A stretch of DNA of 60,559 nt from Bacillota bacterium (GCA_030540195.1 JAUNWT010000005.1:1-60559), one strand, 5' to 3'; shown: positions 18,521-27,073, counted from the stretch's first letter. The notes: generated by a model not told the origin, from the letters alone. Program-made: numbers and translations.

Positions 18521-20608
18521 TTAGCATTCCCCTTTTACATTAAGCTTTTTTAAACCAATTGTTGTACGAATGATGACTTTATCAAAGACAAGTAAAATCG
18601 CTGGTATTACACAAATAACAATGATCATTGAAATAAGTGCTCCTCGTGACATTAAATTACATAATGAACCAATCATATTTAATTTAGAAATCATACCTAC
18701 ACCAAACGTAGCTGCAAAAAATGACATTCCTGAAACAAAGATTGAGCCCGCTGAAGTAGAAATTGCATGGTCCATAGCTGGTATTTTTTCTAAACCACTT
18801 GAGCGATTTTCTAAATATTTTGTTGTAAGTAAGATGGCATAATCAATTGTTGCACCTAATTGAATTGTTCCAATAACAATAGAAGCAACAAATGGTAAGA
18901 CATCTCCTGTATAATAGCTGATTGCCATATTAATAAAGATTGCAAGTTCAATACCAGATACAAGGAGTATTGGTAATGAAATTGATTTTAAGACAAACAA
19001 CATAATAATGAAGATAACCCCAATTGAGGCAATACTTACATTTTTAAAGTCTTCATCTGCAATATTAACCAAATCCTTCATGCAAGGACCTTCCCCTGCC
19101 ATTATAGCATTTTTATCATATTTTTTGATGACTTTTTCAATTTGATCAATGACTTTATTTAATTCATCTGTCGCAATTTCATTTGTTGAATTGACAAAAA
19201 TCATTTTATAACGATTACTTTCAAAAATATCTTTAACATCACTAGGAATCATTTCATCAGGAATCCCTAGATTAGAAAGTTGAGAAGGTGATAAAACAAG
19301 ATTGACTGAATCAATCTTTTCAATTTCATCAACCATATCATTAAGATCATTATCTTTGATATCTTTATTAACTAAAATAACTTGTGAAGCCACTAAATCA
19401 AAATCTTCACTTAATTTACTATTAGCCACACAACTCTTTAAATCTTGTGGTAGATCCTTTGTTAGATTGTAATAACTTTTTACATGATTATTTCCATAGA
19501 AAGCTGGATAAGCAATCACCAATGCAACTACTAAAATAATTTTATAATGTTTAACAACAAAATTCTTGATTACATTGAATGATGGAATCAATGGTTTATG
19601 TTTTGTTTTGAAAACAACTTTATCAAATACTAATAAAAATGCTGGGAAAATTGTAACAGTTGAAAGTACTCCAATGAATACACCTTTTGCCATAACAACT
19701 CCAATATCAAAACCTAAAGTAAGTTGCATTGTACATAGTGCTAAAAATCCAGCAATTGTTGTTAGTGAACTTCCTGCAATAGAAACAAGGGTATCTCCAA
19801 TAGCAAGGGTCATCGCTTCATTGTTTGTTTTTACTTTTTCTTTTGCTTGTTCATATTTGTGATACAAGAAAATTGAGAAGTCTGTTGTGACCCCAAGTTG
19901 TAAAACAGCAGCAATGGCTTTTGTAATATAAGAAATTTCACCGATAAAAATATTTGTTCCCATATTATAAAGAATCGCAAGTCCAATGTTTCCTAGCAAT
20001 AAAAATGGAACGACATAAGAATCTAAGGAAACCATCAAAACAAGTAGAACCAAAGCAACTGCTACTAAAACATACGTGATGATTTCACTATCGGCTACGA
20101 TACTTGTATCTAAAGTAGAAGCAGACATTCCACCAATTTTAACTACTTCTTCACTGGTAAGCGTACGCATTTCTTCAATCGCATCGATTGCAACTGTACT
20201 ATCTTTAAAAGTAACCAGCATTAATTCACTATTTCCTTTTTTATATTGCTTTGTTACTTCACTTGGTAACATTTCTTGAGGAATTGTTGTTCCAATAAGA
20301 TCATTAGCGGAAATAACTTTAACAACTCCATCAATTTCTTTATATTGATCTTCTAAATCTAAAACATCTTTTGAATCCATGTTTTCAACAATACACATCG
20401 CAAAAGACCCCATATCAAAATCCTCTGCGAGAATATCCTGTCCTTTCATGGTTTCAATATCTTCTGGTAAATAAACCAAAATATCATAATTGATCTTTGT
20501 ATTAAGATATCCAAATATCGATGGAATACAAAGAAGTAATGATGCAATAACAATAAAAAGTTTATGCTTTACGACAAATCTTCCTATTGCTTCTCCAAGC
20601 TTTTTCAT
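18521..20608 (-). CDS. MMPL/RND-superfamily exporter
   Basis: 695-aa membrane transporter with two repeats of one membrane helix, an external loop and five to six helices (external loops about 40-165 and 375-520). The Gram-positive MMPL/YdgH-like fold is clear: LQLGVTTDFSIFLYHKYEQ (about 236-254) in the first half and IQLGATIDYAILLTTKY in the second carry the membrane Asp residues of the proton relay. It may export lipids or amphipathic drugs; the substrate is unknown. The ATG at 20608 is preferred over an upstream in-frame codon, because AGGAGG lies 7 bases before it. TetR-type palindromes overlap the promoter. Confidence 0.9.
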   Translation of the reverse strand: MKKLGEAIGRFVVKHKLFIVIASLLLCIPSIFGYLNTKINYDILVYLPEDIETMKGQDILAEDFDMGSFAMCIVENMDSKDVLDLEDQYKEIDGVVKVISANDLIGTTIPQEMLPSEVTKQYKKGNSELMLVTFKDSTVAIDAIEEMRTLTSEEVVKIGGMSASTLDTSIVADSEIITYVLVAVALVLLVLMVSLDSYVVPFLLLGNIGLAILYNMGTNIFIGEISYITKAIAAVLQLGVTTDFSIFLYHKYEQAKEKVKTNNEAMTLAIGDTLVSIAGSSLTTIAGFLALCTMQLTLGFDIGVVMAKGVFIGVLSTVTIFPAFLLVFDKVVFKTKHKPLIPSFNVIKNFVVKHYKIILVVALVIAYPAFYGNNHVKSYYNLTKDLPQDLKSCVANSKLSEDFDLVASQVILVNKDIKDNDLNDMVDEIEKIDSVNLVLSPSQLSNLGIPDEMIPSDVKDIFESNRYKMIFVNSTNEIATDELNKVIDQIEKVIKKYDKNAIMAGEGPCMKDLVNIADEDFKNVSIASIGVIFIIMLFVLKSISLPILLVSGIELAIFINMAISYYTGDVLPFVASIVIGTIQLGATIDYAILLTTKYLENRSSGLEKIPAMDHAISTSAGSIFVSGMSFFAATFGVGMISKLNMIGSLCNLMSRGALISMIIVICVIPAILLVFDKVIIRTTIGLKKLNVKGEC

Positions 20609-20625
20609 AGTCTCTCCTCCTAAAA

Positions 20626-20638
20626 TGACCACCGGTCA
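20626..20638. promoter_or_regulatory. TetR operator-like palindrome 1
   Basis: TGACC-ACC-GGTCA, centred at 20632, lies between the MMPL -10 box and its ribosome site. Confidence 0.75.
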
Positions 20639-20639
20639 G

Positions 20640-20672
20640 TTATGATATTAGCACCAAAATGACCGTTGGTCA
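20640..20672 (-). promoter_or_regulatory. MMPL promoter with TetR operator-like palindrome 2
   Basis: On the minus strand TTGACC (within 20668-20673), a 17-base spacer and TAATAT form a good sigma-A promoter. The palindrome TGACC-GTT-GGTCA (20660-20672) covers the -35 box, so TetR binding would block RNA polymerase. Confidence 0.75.
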
Positions 20673-20680
20673 ATATATAA

Positions 20681-20695
20681 ATGACTAAAAGTCAT
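20681..20695. promoter_or_regulatory. TetR operator-like palindrome 3
   Basis: ATGACT-AAA-AGTCAT is a perfect 15-base inverted repeat, a looser match to the other two (shared TGAC/GTCA ends). It lies closest to the tetR promoter and may serve autoregulation. Confidence 0.55.
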
Positions 20696-20721
20696 TTTTT
20701 TAATAATTTCATGATGTTTCG

Positions 20722-20750
20722 TTGACTTTTTATTTTGAAAAACCTAAAAT
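20722..20750 (+). promoter_or_regulatory. tetR promoter
   Basis: TTGACT (20722-20727), a 17-base spacer, TAAAAT (20745-20750). The predicted start of transcription, near 20757, falls just before the AAAGGATG ribosome site. This rules out translation from the upstream GTG. Confidence 0.7.
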
Positions 20751-20772
20751 TAATGCTAAAGGATGTGTTAAA

Positions 20773-21393
20773 ATGGCAATTCAAGAAATAAAATCAAAAA
20801 TAAATGATAATAAATTAGAAAAAGAACGTAAGTTATTAAATACAGCCCTTCGTCTTTTTACAGAAAAAGGAATTAAAAAAACTTCGATTCAAGATATTGT
20901 TCATGATGCAGGAATTGCGAAAGGAACTTTTTATCTTTATTTCAAAGATAAATATGAATTACAAGATGTATTACTCGCAAAAACATCACATGAATTTTTC
21001 TCTAATGCTTGTAAAGAAGCAAGTAAACATCATTTTGATCGTTTAGATGATAAAATTGTTTTTATTATTGATTCGATTATTGATGCTTTAATTGCACGAC
21101 CTAACATTCTTAAGTTTATTCAAAAGAATCTTTCTTTAGGACTCTATAGTGAAAAATTAACAGATTTACTCGATAGTGAAGAATTAGGAATTAAGGAGTT
21201 ATTTATTAATGAGGTAAAAGAAAAGGATATTCCGTTAGAATATCCTGAAATGACTTTGTTTATGATTATTGAACTTGTTAGTTCTACGGTTTTTACTTCC
21301 ATTGTAGAAAAACAACCTCTTCCTATTGATGAATTTAAACCCCATCTTTATAAAACAATTCGTTTATTAATTAATGAAAAAGTGGAAAAGTAA
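20773..21393 (+). CDS. TetR/AcrR family repressor of the MMPL operon
   Basis: 206-aa TetR-family protein. The N-terminal helix-turn-helix (about residues 20-65) reads LLNTALRLFTEKGIKKTSIQDIVHDAGIAKGTFYLYFKDKYELQDVLL, a near-consensus TetR signature. The helical C-terminal ligand domain (70-205) resembles the YfiR/AcrR group. It is divergent from the MMPL/heptad-repeat operon, with three palindromes in the gap. It is therefore the likely repressor, released by an amphipathic ligand. The start is fixed by the promoter position and AAAGGATG. Confidence 0.9.
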   Translation: MAIQEIKSKINDNKLEKERKLLNTALRLFTEKGIKKTSIQDIVHDAGIAKGTFYLYFKDKYELQDVLLAKTSHEFFSNACKEASKHHFDRLDDKIVFIIDSIIDALIARPNILKFIQKNLSLGLYSEKLTDLLDSEELGIKELFINEVKEKDIPLEYPEMTLFMIIELVSSTVFTSIVEKQPLPIDEFKPHLYKTIRLLINEKVEK

Positions 21394-21407
21394 TTTTCCA
21401 TTTTTTA
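21383..21407. terminator. Terminator overlapping the tetR stop codon
   Basis: TGGAAAA-gtaa-TTTTCCA, then TTTTTT. The TAA of tetR (21391-21393) is in the loop; the minus-strand lactonase-like gene ends in the T-run. Confidence 0.8.
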
Positions 21408-22244
21408 TATAACAATTTCCTTTTGTCTTGTTTCTTCATGATTTGCAAGTGTGCAAATACATAACGGATCCAAACTCATTTGTCGAATCCATTCTAAGGA
21501 TTGTTTTTGTGCTTGACGATTAGAAGCAATACCTGAAACAATTCCTTCTTCCCATGATTTTCGAGCATAACCACCATCTGAATACAATAAAACATATTCT
21601 CCTTTTTTATTAGTAATTTTTACCGCAAATAAGCCATCACTATGTCCTGGAATATTAATAAGTTCTACACTCCCATCATCAAATAAATCATAAGACTTTT
21701 CTGCTGGTCCTTTACAATCATTCCATTCAAAAGTATCTAGATTAATATCTTTCCACCATTTCTTTTGATAACGTATAAATGGATGTTTTAAGGCAAACAT
21801 CATTTCATCTTTTGAAACAAGGATTTTCTTTGCATCCTTTACTTGTTTTAAACCATTTGCATGATCACAATCCAAATGCGTTAATAAAACATAATCTATT
21901 TCATTTGTTTTAATTCCTATTTCCTTTAGCTGTTCATCAATTGTATGTTCTACAACACCCTGATTAACCAAATATAGTAACGGTGAGCCTAATGACTTGA
22001 TCTGTGCTTTTTGATCATATATTCCTTTAGGCGACATTTCTCGATTCCAACCACAATCTACTAAAATCTTTCCTTTAGGATGTTCAATTAAATAAGATGA
22101 AACCGGTAACCATAGTCTGTTTGACTTCCTAGTAAAAATTCCTGAAGCTTTTAAAAGCGAACAATTTTCCCCACCAAAGGGCAAGTCCTTACTCACACAC
22201 ACTTTTCCTACTTCAAATATATGTATTTTAATTTTCTCATTCAT
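21405..22244 (-). CDS. Metallo-beta-lactamase-fold hydrolase (AHL-lactonase-like)
   Basis: 279-aa MBL-fold hydrolase. The metal motif HLDCDH is in YVLLTHLDCDHANGL (about residues 118-132), the form HxDxDH seen in AiiA/AttM-type lactonases. A second His is in NIPGHSDGLFAV (about 197), the Asp bridge in YSDGGYARKS and the last His in CTLANHEE. A role in lactone or thioester hydrolysis is inferred; quorum quenching is only one option. It is the last gene of a three-gene operon with the small heme-like membrane protein and the SDR enzyme. Confidence 0.85.
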   Translation of the reverse strand: MNEKIKIHIFEVGKVCVSKDLPFGGENCSLLKASGIFTRKSNRLWLPVSSYLIEHPKGKILVDCGWNREMSPKGIYDQKAQIKSLGSPLLYLVNQGVVEHTIDEQLKEIGIKTNEIDYVLLTHLDCDHANGLKQVKDAKKILVSKDEMMFALKHPFIRYQKKWWKDINLDTFEWNDCKGPAEKSYDLFDDGSVELINIPGHSDGLFAVKITNKKGEYVLLYSDGGYARKSWEEGIVSGIASNRQAQKQSLEWIRQMSLDPLCICTLANHEETRQKEIVI

Positions 22245-22254
22245 AAATAATCTC

Positions 22255-22569
22255 CTATATAATTACATGTAAAACTATAAAACAAATTAAAATAATTCCT
22301 AGTATTCCATGGATTTTTTTTCCTTTATTTTTCATAACAAAAATTCCCAATAACATTTCACTTAATAATGCTACCAATATTAAAATACCACTTATTTTTT
22401 TCAGAGTATTTGCTGTTAAAAAATAATGCATTCCATGTATAATACCATAACTAGCCAATAAACAGCTTAATCCTATATGTCCATATAAAAAATATTTTTT
22501 TATTTTTTCATCTTTTATCAATTTCATCATAAGTAAAATAATTATAAATAATATACCAATCTTAACCAT
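22255..22569 (-). CDS. Small four-helix membrane protein with two His-X13-His motifs
   Basis: 104-aa integral membrane protein with four predicted helices (about 3-18, 27-50, 59-79, 86-104). His31 and His45 lie in helix 2, and His87 and His101 in helix 4, each pair separated by exactly 13 residues. This is the bis-His spacing of diheme b-type cytochromes and ferric-reductase helices. An extra His48 is next to His45. I do not recognise a named family. A mini cytochrome b is inferred; heme binding is not shown. Gaps are 1 base to the SDR gene upstream and 10 bases to the hydrolase downstream. Confidence 0.7.
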   Translation of the reverse strand: MVKIGILFIIILLMMKLIKDEKIKKYFLYGHIGLSCLLASYGIIHGMHYFLTANTLKKISGILILVALLSEMLLGIFVMKNKGKKIHGILGIILICFIVLHVII

Positions 22570-22570
22570 T

Positions 22571-23341
22571 TTATTCTCCTTTATTAATTAAATATGCTAT
22601 TGGATTGACCCATTTTCTTGGTAAAAATCGTGTCAAAATATTATAGCTATAAGTAACGATTCCATGATATTTTATACTTTTTCCTTTCATTGTCGCTTTA
22701 TATCCTGCTTTGGCAACATTCTTAGCTGTTTGTGGAAACAAATGAAACATCTTTGATTGCTTCATATTGGCATTCTTTTCAAATCCCGTTATTGTTGGAC
22801 CGGGACACATGACTGTTACAGTTACACCTGTATCTTTCAACTCTTTGTTCAGTGCTTGTGAAAAAGATAAAACAAATGCTTTGCTTGCATAATATAATGA
22901 CATATAAGGTCCTGAAGAAAACGCCGCAACAGATGCTATATTCAAAATCCTACCCTGTCCTCTTTTCTTCATTTGTTTTGCAAGATAATATGTTAATTCG
23001 ACAAGGGTTATCATATTTAATTGCATCAATTCTTTTTGATTTTTTAAAGATGTTTCTATAAAACTTCCTTGTATACCAAATCCGGCATTATTGACAAGAA
23101 CTGAAACTTCTAAATCTTGTTCAAGTAAATAATTATTCACTTCTTTTGCTGACGTTATTTTTGATAAATCCTTTTGATAGACAATAACTTTTCGAGAATA
23201 TATTTCTTCTAATTCTTTTTTTAATTTATCTAACTTTTCTATATTTCTTGAAACTAATATTAAATCATGATCTCTAATAAACTCTTTTGCTAATTCTTGA
23301 CCTATTCCACTTGAAGCACCCGTAATTAAAGCATAACTCAT
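22571..23341 (-). CDS. Short-chain dehydrogenase/reductase
   Basis: 256-aa classical SDR with NADP-binding TGASSGIGQELA (about 7-18), NNAGFG (about 85-90), catalytic Ser in NIASVAAFSSG (about 138) and YYASKAF with the Tyr/Lys pair (about 152-156). The C-terminus is extended and hydrophobic (YNILTRFLPRKWVNPIAYL), as in the DltE/3-ketosphinganine-reductase-like subgroup, suggesting a lipid-like substrate. It is the first gene of the SDR/membrane protein/MBL operon and is preceded by a TetR-type palindrome. Confidence 0.88.
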   Translation of the reverse strand: MSYALITGASSGIGQELAKEFIRDHDLILVSRNIEKLDKLKKELEEIYSRKVIVYQKDLSKITSAKEVNNYLLEQDLEVSVLVNNAGFGIQGSFIETSLKNQKELMQLNMITLVELTYYLAKQMKKRGQGRILNIASVAAFSSGPYMSLYYASKAFVLSFSQALNKELKDTGVTVTVMCPGPTITGFEKNANMKQSKMFHLFPQTAKNVAKAGYKATMKGKSIKYHGIVTYSYNILTRFLPRKWVNPIAYLINKGE

Positions 23342-23396
23342 AATCTCTTCCTTCTTTCAAATAAAATTCTAAATGTTTTACTTCATTTTTTATACG

Positions 23397-23415
23397 ACAC
23401 TTTTTATAAAAGTGT
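23397..23415. promoter_or_regulatory. TetR-type operator in the SDR promoter
   Basis: ACACTTTT and AAAAGTGT form an almost perfect 19-bp palindrome centred at 23406. On the minus strand a TATAAA box begins two bases past it, so the palindrome occupies the -35/-10 spacer region of the SDR operon. The tetR gene at 23439-24005 is next to it and is the likely binder. Confidence 0.6.
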
Positions 23416-23416
23416 A

Positions 23417-23441
23417 CAAAAAAAGTCATCAAAGATGACTA
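23417..23441 (-). terminator. Terminator of the LysR-TetR unit
   Basis: On the minus strand TAGTCATC-TTT-GATGACT, then TTTTTTT. The TetR stop codon lies at the edge of the stem. Confidence 0.85.
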
Positions 23442-24005
23442 ATTAAAGGTCGAAAGAACCTTAGAAATAATTTCACTTACTTCCTCATAATTTATACTTT
23501 GAGGATTTTCTAACAAATAAGAATACGCCGATATTGTTGCAGAAGCAATAACTTCAAGCATAAAATCATTTTTTGAAATGTAATCTTTTCTTTGAAAAAG
23601 GTGGTATTTAATAGCTTGTTTCCATTTTTTAATAAATCGATAATTTGGTTGTTCTATCAAAAACAGTTTAAATACTTTTTCATTTTCTTCAACAAATTGG
23701 ATTGTTTCTTTATAAAAAAGAAAATCTTCTTTTGATTGATATTCTCTTTTCATTATTTTTTCATTATTTTGAATCAATATATATAAAAGTTGATTTTCAA
23801 TTTCTATAAGTAAATCATCTATATTTTGATAATAAGCATAAAATGTACTTCGTGCAACAGCAGCCTTTTGACACAACTCTTTTACATTTATTTCATATAT
23901 TTTTTTGTTTCTAGAAAGTTCAAGCAACGCACTTTGTATAGCCACTTGAGAAGCCGTTAGGTGTTGTTTTTGAATACGAGTTATCTCTTTATAGGGATTT
24001 TTCAT
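23439..24005 (-). CDS. TetR/AcrR family regulator
   Basis: 188-aa TetR-like protein with the DNA-binding region at residues 18-65 (SALLELSRNKKIYEINVKELCQKAAVARSTFYAYYQNIDDLL), the FYAYY signature being typical. The C-terminal domain resembles the TetR_C group of DhaS-like regulators. It overlaps the 3' end of the LysR gene by 17 bases, so both are cotranscribed. Its probable target is the SDR operon directly downstream, through the palindrome at 23397-23415. Confidence 0.85.
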   Translation of the reverse strand: MKNPYKEITRIQKQHLTASQVAIQSALLELSRNKKIYEINVKELCQKAAVARSTFYAYYQNIDDLLIEIENQLLYILIQNNEKIMKREYQSKEDFLFYKETIQFVEENEKVFKLFLIEQPNYRFIKKWKQAIKYHLFQRKDYISKNDFMLEVIASATISAYSYLLENPQSINYEEVSEIISKVLSTFN

Positions 24006-24870
24006 TTTTATTTTCCTTTATTTGTTCATAAAAAGCTTTTGCTACCCTACTAAAAGTAGCTTCTTTTTTCCATACAAGTGCATATGACTCATTTAATTCA
24101 GGCTCTAAATACTTAAAACAAATATCTTCATCTAAAGTTTGCGTTAGATGATCATTAGTTGTAAGTAAATATCCCAAATTACTTCTTACTAATTCAATAT
24201 CTGATCCATTAATCACATTATATGTTGCTTGAACTTTTAAATCTTTTAAATCGCATTGTGCCCAATGTGCTAATCTTTGTTGGAGTCCTAGACGTTGATG
24301 AAGAATTAAAGGCATTGTTTTTAATTCTTCAGGAGTAATTGTTTCTAATTGAGAATAAGGACTCTCCTTTTTCATTAAAACACCCCATTTTGTTTTTTCA
24401 TTTAATGAAAGATAATTAAATTTTGTCGTATCAACAGGTTCTAGCATCACCGCAAAATCAAGCAACCCATGATTTAATCTTTCACTAATATCCACCGCAT
24501 CATTACTGTAAAAATGTAGTTGAATATGGGGATATTTTTCTATCAATGTTGATGCTTCTTCAAGAATGATTTTTGTTGTTCCACCAAGATAAAGGTCCCC
24601 GGATAAAATATGATTATCTTGTGACATTTCATCTTCTGTTTTTTGTACAAGTTCAATGATTTCTTCAGCTCGTTTTTTTAATAAAATACCATCCTCTGTC
24701 AATTCAATCTTTCGTTTACCACGAATAAAAAGTTTTTTACCAATATGATCTTCCAAATCCATCATTTGTTTAGAAAGTGAAGGCTGTGAAATATGTAAAC
24801 TTTCTGCTGCTCGGGTGATATTAAGCTCTCTTGCAACCGCTAAATAATAACGTAAAACTCTAATCTCCAT
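23989..24870 (-). CDS. LysR family transcriptional regulator
   Basis: 293-aa LysR-type regulator. The N-terminal winged helix (residues 1-60) has MEIRVLRYYLAVARELNIT, then AAESLHISQPSLSKQMMDLE and LFIRGKRKIELTEDG. Residues about 90-290 form the periplasmic-binding-like effector domain. The in-frame start further upstream is rejected, because AGGAGG is 7 bases before the ATG at 24870. It is divergent from the aldo-keto reductase/alcohol dehydrogenase pair and should control it. Confidence 0.92.
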   Translation of the reverse strand: MEIRVLRYYLAVARELNITRAAESLHISQPSLSKQMMDLEDHIGKKLFIRGKRKIELTEDGILLKKRAEEIIELVQKTEDEMSQDNHILSGDLYLGGTTKIILEEASTLIEKYPHIQLHFYSNDAVDISERLNHGLLDFAVMLEPVDTTKFNYLSLNEKTKWGVLMKKESPYSQLETITPEELKTMPLILHQRLGLQQRLAHWAQCDLKDLKVQATYNVINGSDIELVRSNLGYLLTTNDHLTQTLDEDICFKYLEPELNESYALVWKKEATFSRVAKAFYEQIKENKNEKSL

Positions 24871-24916
24871 CTTGATTCCTCCTACACAAAGTGTATCATT
24901 CCTTATCATTCTTGTA

Positions 24917-24936
24917 AACTATGATAAATGATAGTT
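24917..24936. promoter_or_regulatory. Inverted repeat, candidate LysR box
   Basis: AACTAT-N8-ATAGTT in the 134-base divergent gap fits the general LysR layout of an interrupted AT-rich dyad. It lies about 30 bases upstream of a TATAAT box of the reductase gene. Confidence 0.45.
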
Positions 24937-25004
24937 AATAGATATTGGATATTATGAAATTATTGGTTTTATAATGTGTATGAAAAAAAGAAAAGGAGCT
25001 TATT

Positions 25005-25862
25005 ATGGAAAAGAAAACATTTTATAATCAAATCTCAATACCACCTATTGGTTATGGTGTCTATCAAATAACTGATCAAGAACTTTGTGAAGAATATGTT
25101 GTTCAAGCGATTCAAAGCGGGTATCGTTTGATTGATACCGCAGCTGCTTATGAAAATGAAGAAGCTGTTGGGCGTGCCCTTAAAAGATGTGGTGTTCCTC
25201 GTGAAGAACTCTTTATTACTACTAAATTGTGGGTAAGTGATACTTCTTATGAGAAAGTAAAAGATGCTTTTAATCGTTCTTTAAAAAGATTAGGTTTAGA
25301 TTATATTGATCTCTATCTTATTCATCAACCTTATAATGATTATTATGGGGCATGGCGTGCCATGGAAGAACTTTATCAAGAAGGGAAGGTAAAAGCAATT
25401 GGTGTAGATAACTTTAAACAAGATCGTCTTGCTGATTTTCTATATTTCAATAAAATCAAACCCATGGTAAATATGGTTGAATGTAATCCTCTTTATCAAA
25501 GAGAAGATGATTTAACTTATTTAAAAGAAAATGAGATACAAATGCTTGCCTGGTCTCCTCTTGCTTCAGGAAAAGACAATATTTTAAAAAATGAAGATTT
25601 AAAGAAAATAGCACAAAAATATGATAAATCTATCGCTCAAATTACTTTACGTTGGCTTTATCAAAGAGGTATTGTGCCACTTGTTAAATCTACTAACAGT
25701 CAACGCATAAAAGAAAATCTTGATATTTTTGATTTTGAACTTTCAAAAGAAGATATGGGAGTTATTGCTAAACTCGATCAAGGTCATACTTGTTTTCATG
25801 AACGTGATACTGCTGAAAAAGTGAATCACTTTTTAGAACAAGCATTTAAATTTAATGTATAG
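25005..25862 (+). CDS. Aldo/keto reductase
   Basis: 285-aa NADPH-dependent AKR of the 2,5-diketo-D-gluconate reductase/YvgN type. The catalytic tetrad is visible: Asp and Tyr in LIDTAAAYENEE (about 43-54), Lys in FITTKLW (about 75) and His in YLIHQP (about 107). The cofactor loop is LVKSTNSQRIKENL (about 225-238). It reduces reactive aldehydes or keto-sugars. GGAGCTTATT precedes the ATG. It is 11 bases ahead of the Fe-alcohol dehydrogenase, so the operon may handle aldehyde and alcohol steps of one pathway. Confidence 0.92.
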   Translation: MEKKTFYNQISIPPIGYGVYQITDQELCEEYVVQAIQSGYRLIDTAAAYENEEAVGRALKRCGVPREELFITTKLWVSDTSYEKVKDAFNRSLKRLGLDYIDLYLIHQPYNDYYGAWRAMEELYQEGKVKAIGVDNFKQDRLADFLYFNKIKPMVNMVECNPLYQREDDLTYLKENEIQMLAWSPLASGKDNILKNEDLKKIAQKYDKSIAQITLRWLYQRGIVPLVKSTNSQRIKENLDIFDFELSKEDMGVIAKLDQGHTCFHERDTAEKVNHFLEQAFKFNV

Positions 25863-25873
25863 AGGATAAAAAA

Positions 25874-27073
25874 ATGAAAAATTATACAAAAAATACACTT
25901 CCTAAAATTATTTGGGGAAATGAAAGTTCAAAACAATTAGTAAATGAATTAAAAATATTAAATATTAAAAAATGTTTTATTATTTCTGGAAATCATATTA
26001 TTCACCATGAAATCAGTCAAAGAATCTTAACTGATTTAAAAAATGCAGCCATCGATTATGACGTGTTTTCCAATGTCACACCTGAGCCAACAGATGTTTT
26101 ATGTTTAAAGCTGGCAAGTATGATCAAAGAAAGTCAATGTGATTGTGTTATTGGACTTGGTGGAGGAAGTCCTATGGATGCTGCCAAAGCAGCTACTCTT
26201 ATTGCTGGAATCGATGAAGAAATTGAAGACTTACATGATTATGGAAAAACAGGTACAAAGATGCAACCTGAATGGATGCGCCCTTGTCCTCTTATCTTAG
26301 TACCTACGACTTCTGGTTCAAGTGCTGAAACAACAGCCAGTGGTGTTATTACAAGTACAATTCATCATTTAAAATTCAGTTTTGGTAATCAACATATTCA
26401 AGCAGATCTTGCCATTATTGATCCACTTTTTACAGTCGGTATGCCTAAAAACGCAACCATCTATGGTGGTCTTGATACTTTAAGTCATGCAACTGAAAAT
26501 CTTGTTGGGACTGCATCTAATGAATATACCAATACAATGATGTTAAAATGTATTGAAAAAGTATTAAAGTGGTTACCTATTGCTGTAAAAGAACCTGATA
26601 ATCTTGAAGCGAGAGAACAACTTTCTTGGGCCAGCCATAATAGTCTTGCCAATGGTGGAATTCCTAATGGACACGCTATTGCTCATGCTCTTGGTAGCCT
26701 CTATCATTTAACACACGGTCATGCTTGTGCCCTTGTTTTACCAAATGTTATTCGTCATTTTGCCTTAACTGCATCAAATCAAATTAAAGACCTTGCTTTA
26801 TTGATGAATTTAGAAATCGATGATGATCCAGAAAAAAACGCAAATGCAGTTGCATTATATCTCGTTGATTTTTATAAAAGTTTAGGTTTAAAAACATTGC
26901 AAGAAACTTTTAAAGAAAAAGATATTCATGAAACAAATGACTCTTTTGCCTCTAAAATGATTCCTGTTATTTTAGATGATTTTAAATCTAAAGAATGGTT
27001 GCCTCCTATTCATACAGGAGATTATCATACTAAGATTTCTAAAGTATGTGATATGATTTTTAATGAAAAATAA
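25874..27073 (+). CDS. Iron-containing alcohol dehydrogenase
   Basis: 399-aa group III alcohol dehydrogenase. The NAD(P) site is GLGGGSPMDAAKAA (about 96-109), followed by the Thr-rich LVPTTSGSSAETT (about 140-152). Metal ligands are the Asp in ADLAIIDP and the His residues of PNGHAIAHALGSLYHLTHGHACALVLP (about 258-284). It resembles butanol dehydrogenase/YugJ-like enzymes; substrate unknown. It is the last gene of the AKR-ADH operon and is followed by a strong terminator. Confidence 0.93.
   Translation: MKNYTKNTLPKIIWGNESSKQLVNELKILNIKKCFIISGNHIIHHEISQRILTDLKNAAIDYDVFSNVTPEPTDVLCLKLASMIKESQCDCVIGLGGGSPMDAAKAATLIAGIDEEIEDLHDYGKTGTKMQPEWMRPCPLILVPTTSGSSAETTASGVITSTIHHLKFSFGNQHIQADLAIIDPLFTVGMPKNATIYGGLDTLSHATENLVGTASNEYTNTMMLKCIEKVLKWLPIAVKEPDNLEAREQLSWASHNSLANGGIPNGHAIAHALGSLYHLTHGHACALVLPNVIRHFALTASNQIKDLALLMNLEIDDDPEKNANAVALYLVDFYKSLGLKTLQETFKEKDIHETNDSFASKMIPVILDDFKSKEWLPPIHTGDYHTKISKVCDMIFNEK

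Noticed and set aside
20722-20772. Longer N-terminus of TetR starting at the GTG at 20722
   Set aside because: These bases form the -35/-10 promoter; the ribosome site favours 20773.
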